Positions 33,506-46,400 of a stretch of 64,000 nucleotides of DNA are shown here, one piece after another. The position numbers were made by a program, and so were the translations under genes. Source of the stretch: Lepas anatifera (taxonomy: Eukaryota > Arthropoda > Thecostraca > Lepadidae); NCBI GenBank assembly GCA_034440635.1, contig JAOTON010001682.1, forward strand, positions 216,501 to 280,500, written 5' to 3'. Position 1 is the first letter of the stretch; each line of letters opens with the position of its first letter. The notes under the pieces are model-generated. The model was given only the letters and a program-made list of their open reading frames with translations. It did not search any database and was not told where the DNA came from.

Positions 33506-33768
33506 CGTGAAATTGTTTTAAGCTTGTAATTTCAAAGTAATTGTTTAGTGGCTACTTTTTCAAATATCATAACTTTTATTTCAAATTTCGAATTAAAGCA
33601 AATCGTTGCTAATTATCCTTAGTACTGCAATCGAGATCACGAGGAGGTATAAACATATATGGCGTAACTTTTTCGTAGTACGCTACGATACGTCAAATTT
33701 TGGCGCAGTACGCTACAGGATTCGCCCAACCACGCTACGCTTCATTTTCAGAACTACGGTTACGGAAA

Positions 33769-34055
33769 CATATGTGGATCCAGTGGGGCAGGGGGGACAC
33801 GTGCCCTCCCCGATCGACCCTCGGTACCCCCTGAAATGGTCACGGTGCCCCCCTGAAAGGTCGATGGCGCCCCCTGAAATGTCGCTTCCCCCCCCCCCTC
33901 CCAGGATGCGAAAATCGGCGCCCACCGATAGGATTTGGCGCCCATGTGATAGATTTTGCCGGTCAAAAGTGGTGCCCCCTGGTCCGGATGGCGTCCCCCG
34001 GCAATGTGCCCCCCGGGAAGGTGCCCCCCGATCGGCAATCCTGGATCCGCGTATG
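33769..34055. mobile_element. 287-bp CATAGGCGGATCC-type MITE with perfect target duplication
   Basis: Inverse orientation to the copy at 22226. Ends CATATGTGGATCCAG and CCTGGATCCGCGTATG. TACGGAAA lies on both sides (33761-33768, 34056-34063), a perfect 8-bp duplication. Confidence 0.88.
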
Positions 34056-34063
34056 TACGGAAA

Positions 34064-37000
34064 AATAATTTCGTAACGTAGCATAGGCCCAGAGGTGCAG
34101 AAACTTGCCAACTCGGCTACTGGAGTTTGTGACACATTTATGATAGTTGAGGTGCATAAGTGTGACAAAATAGTGATCGTGACAGTATGGTTCAAAATCA
34201 AACCACACATTTTAGAAATACAGAATGAAGCGTGTAGCGAATATTTTAATTTAGCAACTCTGTTCTTCAATTGCACAGCGTACCATCAGTGGTACAATAT
34301 TGGTACTGTGTTCAGTTTCTACTAAAACGAGAGACCCCGCTGCAGAAAACCCGGAAACCGCTGTCACAGTTGCCAGATTTTAACATGCAGCCCAATGGCG
34401 CTGATTGTTAGTAGTTGCCAGAAAGTTGCCGCCTAGATGCCGGAAATGTGACAGTCAATTTTTTCGAGAAATACATGATTGTGGGCATATTTAAGGCATT
34501 AAAGATAACGCAGATACGTTATAAGTACTTTTCTGTCCATTTTGTCAGGTTAAATAATATTTAAAGTTTGAGTATCTTCGATTTAGCGGTCCTTATTTCT
34601 TTGAATTTAGTATCAAGTACGCCTAAAAGCTACTAGGAAAAGTACTAAATGAGTGAAAGAAATAAACATAGCTGGGCAGCAATTTACCTAAACAACGCAA
34701 CAGCGACAACACAAGTTCGCAATGTTTGTGTGATGTAGAGCCTGCCAAAAAAATTTGAACAAGTGGGAAGCTATTCTGTTGAGGGCATATTTATTAGGTA
34801 TATCTGAGATAGGTGCAGGCTAAAACTAGCTGGAATGAATAGTGCTGCCCATGGCTAATCTAAGATGAATGTAGGCTACTTTGATTCTGATGCACTTTCA
34901 CACATCAAACTTGGTTTTTCATTCCTTAGCTTGCTTGTGCCTTACCTTATTTGTGCCCTAGATCAAGATTGGTTAGGTAGATTTGGAGCTGGAGGAAGTT
35001 GGGAGAGTTGGCGCCAGCAGCAGACTGGCAACAACAGTAATTCAGGTGAGGTTTCATGATCAAATTATCATGTCAATATTGTACAGATAGCAAATGTGTG
35101 CCAATGCAGTCCTCCACAAAGTGTTAAAACACACACTGGAGAGGGGCCTGGCACTAACGTGCACTAGAGGGGGCCTAGTAGACCCCTTTCTCATCTCAGA
35201 AAATCACAGAAAATCTCAGAAAGAAAGAGACTTTGAAAAACGTTGGTTGGGGGTGTGTTGCTTACTACCAGTGGTAGTAAGCAACACACAGGACCTGAAC
35301 TGCCTGGAGTTAAAGCAGGATTTTGACTTATACACTGGATCTTTCTTTGGTATGAGACTTCCAATACCTCTGTACCTATTAGGCCAATAGACATAATTTT
35401 ACATCTATGCAGGGTAGCTGCCTCAGAGTTTTTACTGCAAGAAGGAACGACCAGGCAGGTGATAATCAGGTGTTGGGGGAAATTTTAAGCATTTGATCTG
35501 GCTATAAAAATGCTACTTAAGGTCTACTTTACCAAACATTTTAGGTAGATCTAAATCCTATGTTGACATTGACATTTTTGTCCCTTTTGTTGATATGTGA
35601 GATGGAAGTTCAGTGGGGATGGGGGGAAGTGTGATCAGGGTTCCCAATTGTGTGTAGGTGTACGTCTCATTTATAGATTAGTTTCCATAATAATTTTCAT
35701 GATAATTGCCACATTTAATCATGGGGAAATGTACCATAATTGGAAACACTCCTTCCAAAATGGAAACTTCTACAAAAAGGGAAATGCATGTCATTGGGGG
35801 AAACTGCAGTCAGAGTTGCCAATAATAATTATGATCCCAGCACTGAAAACAATGATCCATAATTGGAAATTTTCCTTCCAAAACATAAACATGATCTAAA
35901 AATGAAACACAGTTTAATACTTTCATGCGGTAATGGCTTGGTGCTTGAACCTTGTCAGTTGCAAAAGTAAGAGACAGGTAGATGACATTCAGCATATTGG
36001 AAATAGTATTCAAGTATAAAATTATCATTTCCAGCTTTGTGTGACAGAGGAGGCATATGTCGCATTGAGTTTGTGACAGCCAGTATACTTTCTGCACCTC
36101 TGCATAGGCCATCTCTGCCTAAGGCCCACAGTAGGACACATGAATAAGTAGGTCCTGCAAAAGGTGGCACCAACAAATTTCCAAAACAATTGGGAACGGC
36201 GTGTCTGATGAATCCATGAGGATCATGACCACTAGAAGAAAAGTGAAGGGGTTCATCAATGAATAACCTGCTGCCGGAAGTAGCATTTTCTCTAAAACCA
36301 AAATATTTTGATTTTTGGACTTTTTCACACCTGGGCTCTGTGACTTTTCGAGTTTCTCAATTCGGCTGAGAAAAAATGCATGCGAGTGGCCCCTCCTGGA
36401 TTTCGACCAGTGTGGATAGATTCCTGTGAACATTTTAGCACATGTCTGCAAATAATTTTCCTCATATTAATTTGAATGCAATTTTAAGATTAGAAACTCT
36501 TGTTTCGACAGAATAAATTAAATTCATAATTATAAGTACATTTTTTTGGCAAAATGACGATTTAATACAGTGAAAAATCAGCAGTACATAATCAAATATA
36601 GAGACAAATCAATATTTTAAATTAGTACAGGTCACTTACTTCTTTTCTACATGTCAGAAAAGCCGCAGATTATTGTGTAGAGAAACAAGAAGAAACAAAG
36701 CTGGTTGACGACACTGAGAGTGTGTGTGTGTGGATTGAGCTCTCTGTAATTATCAGGGACTGTTTGGACAAAATTTGCACAGGTTAGTATAATTTCGAAA
36801 CGTGTGTGCGTTTTGTTCTGAATAGTTTCGTATAGCTCGCAATTCGGTGTATCTGATTCGAGACTAACAGCTGGTGGAGTCCTTCAATCTTTCCGTTTCT
36901 TTGCGTTTCATAATCATAGGTAACTAAAGGCTATGAAAGGTCAGGCAGATGGGTACTTTATTTCAATTTTAGGCAGTTCCAGAGTTACTAAAATCTGGTT

Positions 37001-39544
37001 AAAAACTATTTTTGCAATCGCTTAATCGGAATGAAGTCTATTGTGCCAGCTGTTCTCTTACTACAAGTGTGGAAAGCATTTTGAAGATGGGTCTATTGGA
37101 AACATGTTATTTACCCTGGACACCAATGATTTTATGAATCTAGACCCAATTTGAAGTTCCAAAGTCATCAGAGAAAATCATGTGAATAATTGATGTACTG
37201 TTCTATGCTAGTACCATTTGATAATTGATATTGTAGGCTGAGGTTCATGTTAACCAGTTTTGTCAAGCTTTTCAGGCATTCTAGATCTAGTCTGATTGTG
37301 TCATATTATGCTTAAGCTGTGCCCAGTGTGTTCATTCCTGCTTTAAATTCTTGCACAGAACTAGGCTCAACAGTTATTGCTGGTATTGTGTTATAATCAG
37401 GTGCAATTTATCCCAATATACGTCTAACAAACTAGCCACGGATGGTGGCCTAGTGGGTCTCCGTTTGTTGCCCCTCCTGAGCATCTGTAGGGTTTGCTAA
37501 AACTATGGATTGCATCTCAGCAATACTGATACTAACAATTAGGCTTGTGTGGGTAATGACTGACTTAAAGAAAGTCTATGAAAATGGTACCACATCGGAT
37601 ACAACTGTCACTTCCATCCATCCATCAACAGATCATCTCATGGCGAACTGATGCAGCAAAAGTAGCTAAAAATTCATCCCTGGCTAAATTTTCATTGGGG
37701 TCCTAATGGAAAAAATTAATACCATCTGCCTCCGTATGTTTCTGTTGGCATCTATGATTTTGTCCATCCTGCTGTAATTTGTTGTGAAAAACCTTAAAAA
37801 AATCTGGACAAGTTGAACACCTTAGAAGGCAGGGAATGTAGGGAAAACACACCCATGAATTTGGACAGTTTGTAAGAGAAACAAGATCTTACACCTTAGG
37901 AGAATGTGACTAAGCGACAGCCAACAAATATGAAATTGCCACCTGGAGCACTGCAGGACCTCTCTCCAAATCGAGACAAGGGCAGGCTCGGCTTGGTTTG
38001 GTGCCATCTGGTCCACTCTTCCCTCTGTTTTGTTCCGTTCTCTTTGTTTGGTTTTAGCAACAAATAAAGCCTAAGAGGGTTTCTAGAGGATGTTTAAAAC
38101 TAGGCAATTTAGTGAGTTCAAATATCCACAATTTTGAGCACTTGCCCCCACAGATGCCCTGCACTTTTGCTGCTGCTGTTTTTGCCAGGTACTTTAACTA
38201 CGGTACAACCAAGTTTCCTGCTAAATATAGTCCTCCCATGATGACGTCACCGCTTTTCCTACTAGTTATAGGAGATTCTACTAAGTTTTTGAAGGATCAG
38301 CTGAAACATACCAAGTTTGGGCATATTTGGCACCAATCTATATAAATCAAAATCAACTTGTTTCACCCATTTGACAGTAACCTTGATCTCAACGGGCAGT
38401 GTATTTTACTAAATCTAATGAAAATTATAACACTTCAAAGAATTTGTTGAAAGGGCATGCATTTATTTGATCAACTCAGGCCTATATAATAGCCGAGAAA
38501 TAAATTTACTTTCGCTAAGAGATCACCGTGTTTATTGTCTTCTGCTGCAGGTACCACCAACAGCCAATCAAGGTCAGAAATCAACAATCAAAATCGAGAT
38601 TAGTCTTACTGCAAACAGCTGTTAGTGCTGAACATGTCCTTATTTCGACACGCTCTGGAAAATTTGTAAAATAATATTCTTCACTGGAGTTTTTAAACGC
38701 CTGATGGTTTCACAAATAAAAATCTTTTAGCTTTTGTTCAACATATAAGTTTTGTTGATACAGTTCTAAAACAGGTTATTAAGAGTTCAAAGTGAATTTC
38801 TCCAATGCCCTGCATAGTAACTGTAGTGCCTCTCCAGCCATGATGATGTAATGCTGCCAAACAACTTGAACGGGTCTGATTTTAGCTGCACTCAGACATA
38901 AAGGGAAAGTATTAGTAACATACTTTTCATTGGATTTCACTCTGACTTGATGGCTCTTTGTAGGAACCCTATTCTGGTGATTAGTATGGCAGTTAAATTC
39001 ATTGGAAACTATATCTTTGTTTTATTCAGACTTATCTCTGGTGATTAGTATGCAACTAGAAATTATCTTGTATAAATATTTGCTTTTATTCAGATTTAAC
39101 TGCCCCATACTCAGCTTGCCTACTGAATTTGCTTACCTGGCTCATTTTCTTTGATAGGATAAAATGCAGGCTGCTTGTAGGCATGTTCCCTTCACCACAT
39201 GTTTGGGAGTAAGTATTGTAGAACACCCAAATTTACACCTGCACCAGTCTTCAAAATGTGGCAGCTTTTGCTTGAATCTTTTTGGGCAGGTTCCAGCACC
39301 TCCAACCACCTCTTGGCAGCTCCGGCACTTCCTCAAACTTACTCAAAGCTCCTGAAAATACATCCCAGATCTTTTTCTCCAAGGGGAAGTGGTTTTTCAG
39401 ATAAGAGAGGAGCACAATTCTGATGTACATATTTGAAACCGTACAGATAATTGAGATAATTTAAATTAAAGAGCCAAAAATTATGATTTTATTTTGATGA
39501 ACATATATTTGGGGGTAGTTTTTTATTGTGTTTTGACTGTTTTT
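34064..39544. other. Intergenic region before SAR1
   Basis: 5.5 kb with few repeats and no firm gene. Possible exon-like pieces ending in good donors are CAG|GTTAGT near 36784 and CAG|GTGAGG near 35045. Either could be a non-coding 5' exon of SAR1; neither is proven. Confidence 0.35.
35253..35289. repeat. Perfect 18-bp inverted repeat with a one-base spacer
   Basis: GTGTGTTGCTTACTACCA, then G, then the exact reverse complement. It could form a cruciform or a very stable hairpin. Confidence 0.85.
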
Positions 39545-39558
39545 ATTGTGACATTTCT

Positions 39559-39744
39559 TGGGATAAGGTGGCTTAGTGGATAGCACCCTTGTCTTCTAAG
39601 CCACTGGTCCCTGGTTTAAGTCCCGGCGTAGCCTCTGAATAAGTGGATCTGATCCCCAAAATCCCTCCCAACAGGGTGAGAGCTGGTGACACCGTATGAC
39701 CCTGGCAGTTGGTGTGTTTTTAAACCCCAACCATTATTATTATT
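39559..39744 (+). repeat. Complete tRNA-derived SINE with 14-bp target duplication
   Basis: The head is tRNA-like: TGGCTTAGTGGATAG (A box), an anticodon-like loop CTTCTAA, and TGGTTTAAGTCCC (B box). It is followed by ctgaataagtggatctgatcccc, the CCCAACAGGGTGAGAG block, and a tail ending in ATT repeats. ATTGTGACATTTCT flanks it on both sides (39545-39558, 39745-39758). Confidence 0.88.
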
Positions 39745-39986
39745 ATTGTGACATTTCTGCTAAAATGCATTAAATGAGCACAGGTGGCCATAATCAAATC
39801 AAACTCTCACACCATCTTTTTTACATCACCAGACATATAGCAGGTATAGAGCGATTCCATCTCTGGCCTTAGCTTGAACATCACACCAGCAAATGTCTCT
39901 TTACAACAATGCTACTGCCTAGATGGATTAATATTTTTACCAAAAATTCAGTATTATATCACCATTGGGCTGGGCAGTGCCTGTCT

Positions 39987-40054
39987 TGCATGATTAGCTG
40001 CAACTCGGAATATGACGTCTTGCATGATTAGCTGCAACTCAGAACATGATAAAC
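39987..40054. repeat. Short tandem duplication
   Basis: The block cttgcatgattagctgcaactc followed by gaa(t/c)atga occurs twice in a row. Confidence 0.7.
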
Positions 40055-40398
40055 TATTGAAAGTTTAATAGACCTGCTTCTCTAGCTCTTAAGGATTGGC
40101 AGAGACAATTTTGTTATCAACAGAAGCTGGTATTTTGCTTATTTGCTATTACATGCTAACATAAGTGTTACCATTGTGTGACTTGATGTTTTCTGGAGCA
40201 TTGTATGCATACTTGTCAGATTAATTTAGGCAAATCATTGTACCCTGCTCTGAATATTGTTAGCGAAATTAGTATCATAAGTCATACTGTCTCTCAAACT
40301 CATCAAATTCAGGGTTTGTTAGCCCTCAGCATTAAAACTGGTGTATGTTTCTGACATTGCTCTCTGTTTTCAGTTTCGTTTTCTCACCACCACACATA

Positions 40399-40441
40399 AT
40401 GTTTATCTGGGACTGGCTTACGGGCGTATTGGGCTACCTGG
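40399..40441 (+). CDS. SAR1: SAR1 coding exon 1 (residues 1-14 plus split codon)
   Basis: ATG after CACACATA; donor CTGG|GTAAGT, phase 1. Its single base joins GG of exon 2 to make Gly15. Confidence 0.94.
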
Positions 40442-43400
40442 GTAAGTGAAACTTCGAACTGTTCACTTTTGTTTTGACTTTCCAGATCATGCACTCTAGT
40501 CCTCCTCTTCTACCAATGTTATTGTTGTCGGGCAGAGGTGTTGTATTGTTTTTTAAGTGTGCTGTGACTCTTGTTTTGTGAATTCATTACTTAGCATATT
40601 CCTGGTAAGCATGAATAAGATCCCTATGGCAAGCAGGGATGTAATCGCATTCCTTGAACGCATTTGTTGCGATGTTTCTTATTTTTGGATAAAATTATAA
40701 GCATGCAACATCTCTGAATTAAAGGACAGTTCATACCAGAATCCTCTCCACTAGCAAATGAGTTTCAATGTCTAAGGGTGGATTTGCATCAGAAGTTCAA
40801 GTTGCATAAGTACTTATACTTATGCAATTATGCTTTTGATTAATATCATAAGTATAAGTCATCGCCTTAAATCGGCATTAAAGTGAGAGATTCGTGGAAG
40901 ATGCTGCTAGCAAATGGATCCGAGTGCTAGAGATTAAACGAAATCTACGGGTCACCTTGAAATCGCCGTGCATCAAATCCTCCTCTCCTTGCGTGGATTC
41001 CAATTGTGTTGTGTCGTCGAGTGATGCTCCACAAGGCAATTCCACAGGGCAGATATGATCTCTGGCTTCCATTTTTGCAGCTGTTGCATCCCTTCCGGGT
41101 TGGATTATCAAGCGCTCCAAACGCTACAAACACTGTTACAAGCATCATGTGATGCAGTAGTTGTGTGGGAGTGTCAGAATTTCTGCTTGCACCTGTTGTG
41201 CCCTCCGACCATATGCTTGCAACATTTTCCCGATGTTTTCTTCTTTTTTATTGGTGACGGTTGAAGCCTTGTATCTTGGAAGCAGGTCACATTAGCTGAC
41301 AATTGTAACGTTTCTATAATCGGGGTCTGCCTACTTCCACACTGTTCGGTGAGACCTTCGGCATGTAGTAGATGTAACTGGTATATACTAATCATGTGCC
41401 CTACTCCCTCCCCCCGCCTCGCCAGTCCGACTTACCAACACAGCGCCACCCGGCGAAAACACAGTTTCCCCCCTGAAGTCTGTTCCTCTACATGTTCGTG
41501 TTTTTTTCTCCAACATCATTGTTAGCAGTATTCTCGCAGTTTGACTATAAGCATCAACGCTCCCCTTGCTCTGTCCCAAAAGCTCACCCCTCCGACGACA
41601 GAATAACTATTTCGTGCCCTTGACGAACGATCGTATATTCGCTCCAACAGCCCGTGGCACGAATATTTCTCGAGTGGTCGAATTTTACTCGAACAAGGAG
41701 GTGGAAATCACGATAAATGAAGCTAGCGCATTTCTGCTCAAGCTCAACCGTTTTTCCATTTTGCTTGGTCATAACTAGTTCAATCTGGATTTTCTCAGGC
41801 TAGGAAGTAGGCGATGGATGTTGATTTCGCTACACCCAAATCGAATACTGATTATGAATTGTTCACACACAGCAGAATGAAATTAACGGCGAGTTGAGTT
41901 TACAAAGAGCAGAACATAACATTTGACCAATTTATCGATGTATGGTTATGCATCGTAAGTGTTTGGCTCGACCCAAGTACTAATATTCCGAAAAAAATTA
42001 ATTTCCTCGGAATCCCAATAAAGAACTCCCAATAAAAAACTCGCAATAAACTCTTAAGTGCTCACAATATACACAAAAATGGTTATCTACATCGCTGGTA
42101 CATGAAAAACGCTGCGGTGGAAAACCATTGTATAATTGTATACTGTAGAGATTGAGGTTTATGGGTGATTTGATCTCACAAAGAAGCACATGCATTCCTT
42201 CTAACGGTCCTTAAAGTTTGTAAACCCTTGCTGACCCACTAATCTCATAATCTTATTTGTTGCAATTTTGCTGGAAAAGGTATAGGATCTTGGATTAACT
42301 ACTGAAGAGGGATTTTGTCCTTGATAATTTTTCGCAGGATAAACCTTTCCGCCTCAGATAAGCCGAAAACCCAACTGCCAATCTCTACCATTCAGGTTGT
42401 GTCACTCAGCAAAATCCCTTAAAAGTAAGCAGCTCAATTATGCCTGTCGCAAGCTGTTCCTCGAAACTATAACAGCTGATAATCCTCCCTCGGTGTTTCG
42501 CGCGAGCTTTAGACATTGATATATACCGATACACTGATGTACAGATATTGAACAGAAGCAATAGTTAAAGGTATCGGAGCACTCCGGGTTAAAATTAAGT
42601 GATTTCGGAAGTTATTTTTTCGAGATCTCGTGCCAGGAAATGGATAGGATTTTCACATGATAATATTATCACGTGACACGTGACACTATTATCACGTGAT
42701 GGCTGGCACCTGCGCACTCCCGCGCTAAATTATGGACTAAGCTCGCGCCACCTGCTTCTCAATTGGGTGTGGGTTGTGAATATGGGTTGTATCTGTATCA
42801 GTCGCTCATAGCCCTCATGGTACGATGACCTCTTTTCGAATATCATGACCGCTGTCTTTGATAATAAGTGGGAGGCTTTGAAATGCCGGTTTAAAAAAGC
42901 CTGATTGTTTACCGATGTCTTGACTGCATCTGCTTGTGCCTTTGATCACGAACAAAGTTGCCGTGTTGGAAGCAAAAAAGGAAAACGTGAATACATTTTT
43001 CCAACTTCTTCAACTGTGGCTCCGAACTTCTGTCGACAGGGCGCGCTAGAAATCTGCTTCTCATGTTTCTTCGGCTTGGTTTTGATGACAATGATCACCG
43101 CAGAACCAGGTACCCATGCGCATGCTGCCGGGAACGGCATCGGCTTTCTTAAGACGTGATCAGCATGATTAGAAATAGCTAGACATTTTACACAAAACGG
43201 ACAGTTTCTTCAGGAAATATTTTTGTAAATTGGTGTTCCCAGATCAAAGGTTGTGCATTCACGGCGATGTGATTATCATGAAAATTGTATTAAGGTCTCG
43301 GAGAGGGTGTTAATAATAAAATGTTATGAATATATCATTCTCAAATTCATTGGTGCCGTATTACAACTGAATCAATCTAGCATTCATGGTCCGAATTCAC

Positions 43401-46400
43401 GGGCCTTCGTGGTCTCCACAGAATGACCCCAGGGCTCCAAATGCAGCTGTGGCCCCACCGTTGGTGAGACATTGATCTGCAGAGTACGAAATTACAGGGC
43501 GGGGTGGCATAGGACGCAAGCTGTTTATGCCCCCAAAACCCCTAAATATGCTGATGAAACTACAGAGTAATGGTGCCTGCAATTGTTGTTTGTATTCCAA
43601 ACAGACCATGCATCCTACTACAGCAGATGCGTTTTGAGTTAAAAAGAGTTTTTTTTAGTGGCTCGCTGGGTTAGCAGAAATACGAAATCACATAGTGAGT
43701 AGTGGGAATGGAACCCACTGTCTCTGCCGTCCCGGCGGTAAGTCAGTGGTTTTAACCACTGTTCTATCCCTGCGCCTCCCGTTAGTGAGTTTGAGAACCA
43801 CTGATGCTTATTATCAGTGGAAAACACATAGTGAGTGGTAGCAATGAAACCCACTGTCTCTGCCGTCCCGGCGGTAAGTCAGTGGTTCAACCACTTTTCT
43901 ATCTCGGCGCCTCCCGTTAGTGAGTTTGAGAACCACTGGTGTGTACACTACCAGCTGACGGTGACAGTAATGCTTACAATCGCGTGTGGTTCGTAAGACA
44001 CTGGCGGATGCAGGAGTGGACTCGCCAGTGCCCCCAAACCCCCGATTTCTGCCGATATTCTTTAACGAACAGATGTTTTTACGATGTTGCTGCCCCCCTC
44101 ACCAAACTGTCCCTCTGCATCCGACCCTGTCGTGAGATACTGTATTCCAGAGAGAGTAAATGAAAATGCTTGCTGCATCTTGTGGTATGTTTCGCGTTTC
44201 ACGGCTCTATCAGTTTCATTATAGGATCAGGACCTCATGTGGGCAGGGAGCAGTCTCGAATCTCACCAATCTGTTTTGCTGGCTCTGTGTTTTTCGTGGT
44301 CCAATGTTTCCGACTTGACTAGCGACCGTACATGTTGTGGGAGACCGCGAAACAACGTTGCTGGTTGGTCTATCCTCAAGCCGAAATACGGATAATAAGT
44401 AATGACCTGTCGAATTACAAACTGAGGAAGTATCATGTCACACTTTTAAACTTCTGAGGTTTCTTACTTAATGTACTAAGATGCACACTTTACGTTTCCA
44501 TTCAACGGCGTGTCGATCGATTCAGGGGGCTAAGAAATGACGGCGGCGAAATTCTGCTATCGGTTTTTCAAAGCATGGCTCTGACATTTTGGCCAAGGGG
44601 AGATCACGCGCCAACGCCCCCTGGCTCTACCATTGCATTATATGCACCCCCAGACACTGGTGGATTCGGGGAGGGGGTAAACCGAGCAATTCCCCCAAAC
44701 CTCTGATTTTTGCCGATTTTCTTTTAGAAAAATATACCTTCACGTTTTTGCTCTTGTTACCCCCCCCAACCATCAGTCTGGATCCGACCCTGCCCTCGGG
44801 TATGTTGCCAGGTGACAATGTAAAGCCGACAAGATTAGTTTGGGGGCGATATTTAGGTCGTCTACAGAGGGGATTTACGACTTACCAGCTGCTTTAGTCC
44901 CAAGCTTGGGTAGTTAATCAGTATACCCTGTGGAAGGGGTATGTAGGAAATCAGCGAGTCTTTACTTAAAGGGAGATACGCGAAAAATTATTGTTTGTGG
45001 TTCCTTGCTATTTGAAAAATCCTGGTTACGAAACTGTCAAATATTGTTTTATCTTCGGCAAAATTTTGGGAGGCCACTCACTTATTATCGAAATAGGTTA
45101 ACAGTTCCGATAAAAATGCTGAAACCTTCGCCCATCACATACTTTTGGAAAACTATATAAAGTTGAAAAGTAAGGTTTTTTTGTAATAAAAATATCTGTT
45201 CTCCTGTATTTGTGCTTGAGTTAATATTACAAAACCTTTAAAAACTAGAAAATGAATTAGTTTGCTCTAAAAATGGAAAAAAAACATAATTACTCAAGTC
45301 TTCAGCCGTTTCTGTACCTCGGGTCTTGAGTCGTTTTCTGCTTCAGCCTCAGGATGACGAAACTTTTGCGTCAGATAGGTCACGTGACCCCAGTATGAGA
45401 ATTCCTAGGCTTCTGATTGGTTAATTGAGATTTCTTTTAAGCCCTATATTTCTGTTTCGAAATAGTTTTGGAATGTTGTTTTTCTAAAGTAATTTTTTTC
45501 TGTAGTAGTCAGAAGTTCTACATCACTATTTAGGATAGATATGACCTACTTCTTAGATAAATTGATAGCCTTAGCCGGGGATACGTCATTTAAACTGATA
45601 AGAGGTGTACCGGAAAAGTCGTCTAGAAATGTTGACTTTGAGAGCAATTTTAAGGCATTTGCAGGCCGAGTTCGCAAAAATGAGAATAGGACTTCTGAAA
45701 AAATTTGTGACCTTTTGATCTAGCCAATACATTTTTTCGCGTATCTCCGTTTAATATTCCCGCGTGGGATTTGAACCCTGGTCAACGACGTGAAAGTCCA
45801 TCGCGCTACCACGGCGTCAGTGTATCCCACGGGCGTATTCAGACATCGGAAGTGTGGGGACGTCGGCCTGCACCCCGTTATGGGTCCGGCAACGTGAGAG
45901 CACAATTTTCCAGAGCGTTTTAATTGTTTCTTTGTTTATCTAGCCATAACGGTATGTTCCGTATGCTAGCAATAATATATTCAAAATATTTTAGCTGCTT
46001 TGTGGACAGGTTGAATCACTCAGGCAATAAGAGGTATTTTATATTATTATATTTTTTGGAACATACATGCTACATGTTTGAGAAAATCAAACATATCAAA
46101 TCTCAATTCTGAATGCAAGGTTCATAATTAATTAAATAATCTAGTATTCAGAATGTTCAGCCAGAATCGGTGCTTGTCATCCAGCGATCGCGTCACTGCC
46201 ACCATTAGCGAGTATTGATTCCCTAAGGACGATGGCAGAGCGGATGCGTAGACGTCTGAAAATGCGCCTTCAATCGACCGTTCGTCCGCCTAGGTAGAAC
46301 CTGTCGGTTCGTATCAGCACTAGCCAGATAGTGCAAATGCCACTACCATCGTTATGCGTGATCGGCTAAACTAGGTATTTGGGGGTAGGACCACGCTGGG

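Noticed and set aside
34949..35045. A coding exon ending in a good donor (CAG|GTGAGG)
   Set aside because: No family resemblance, and no compatible neighbouring exon was found. At most a candidate non-coding 5' exon.
45541..45723. A 60-codon open frame in SAR1 intron 1
   Set aside because: No domain, no splice or promoter context, and its length is within chance for AT-rich DNA.
45755..45820. A functional tRNA-Glu on the minus strand
   Set aside because: A and B boxes are present but the acceptor stem does not pair and the anticodon stem is only about three pairs.
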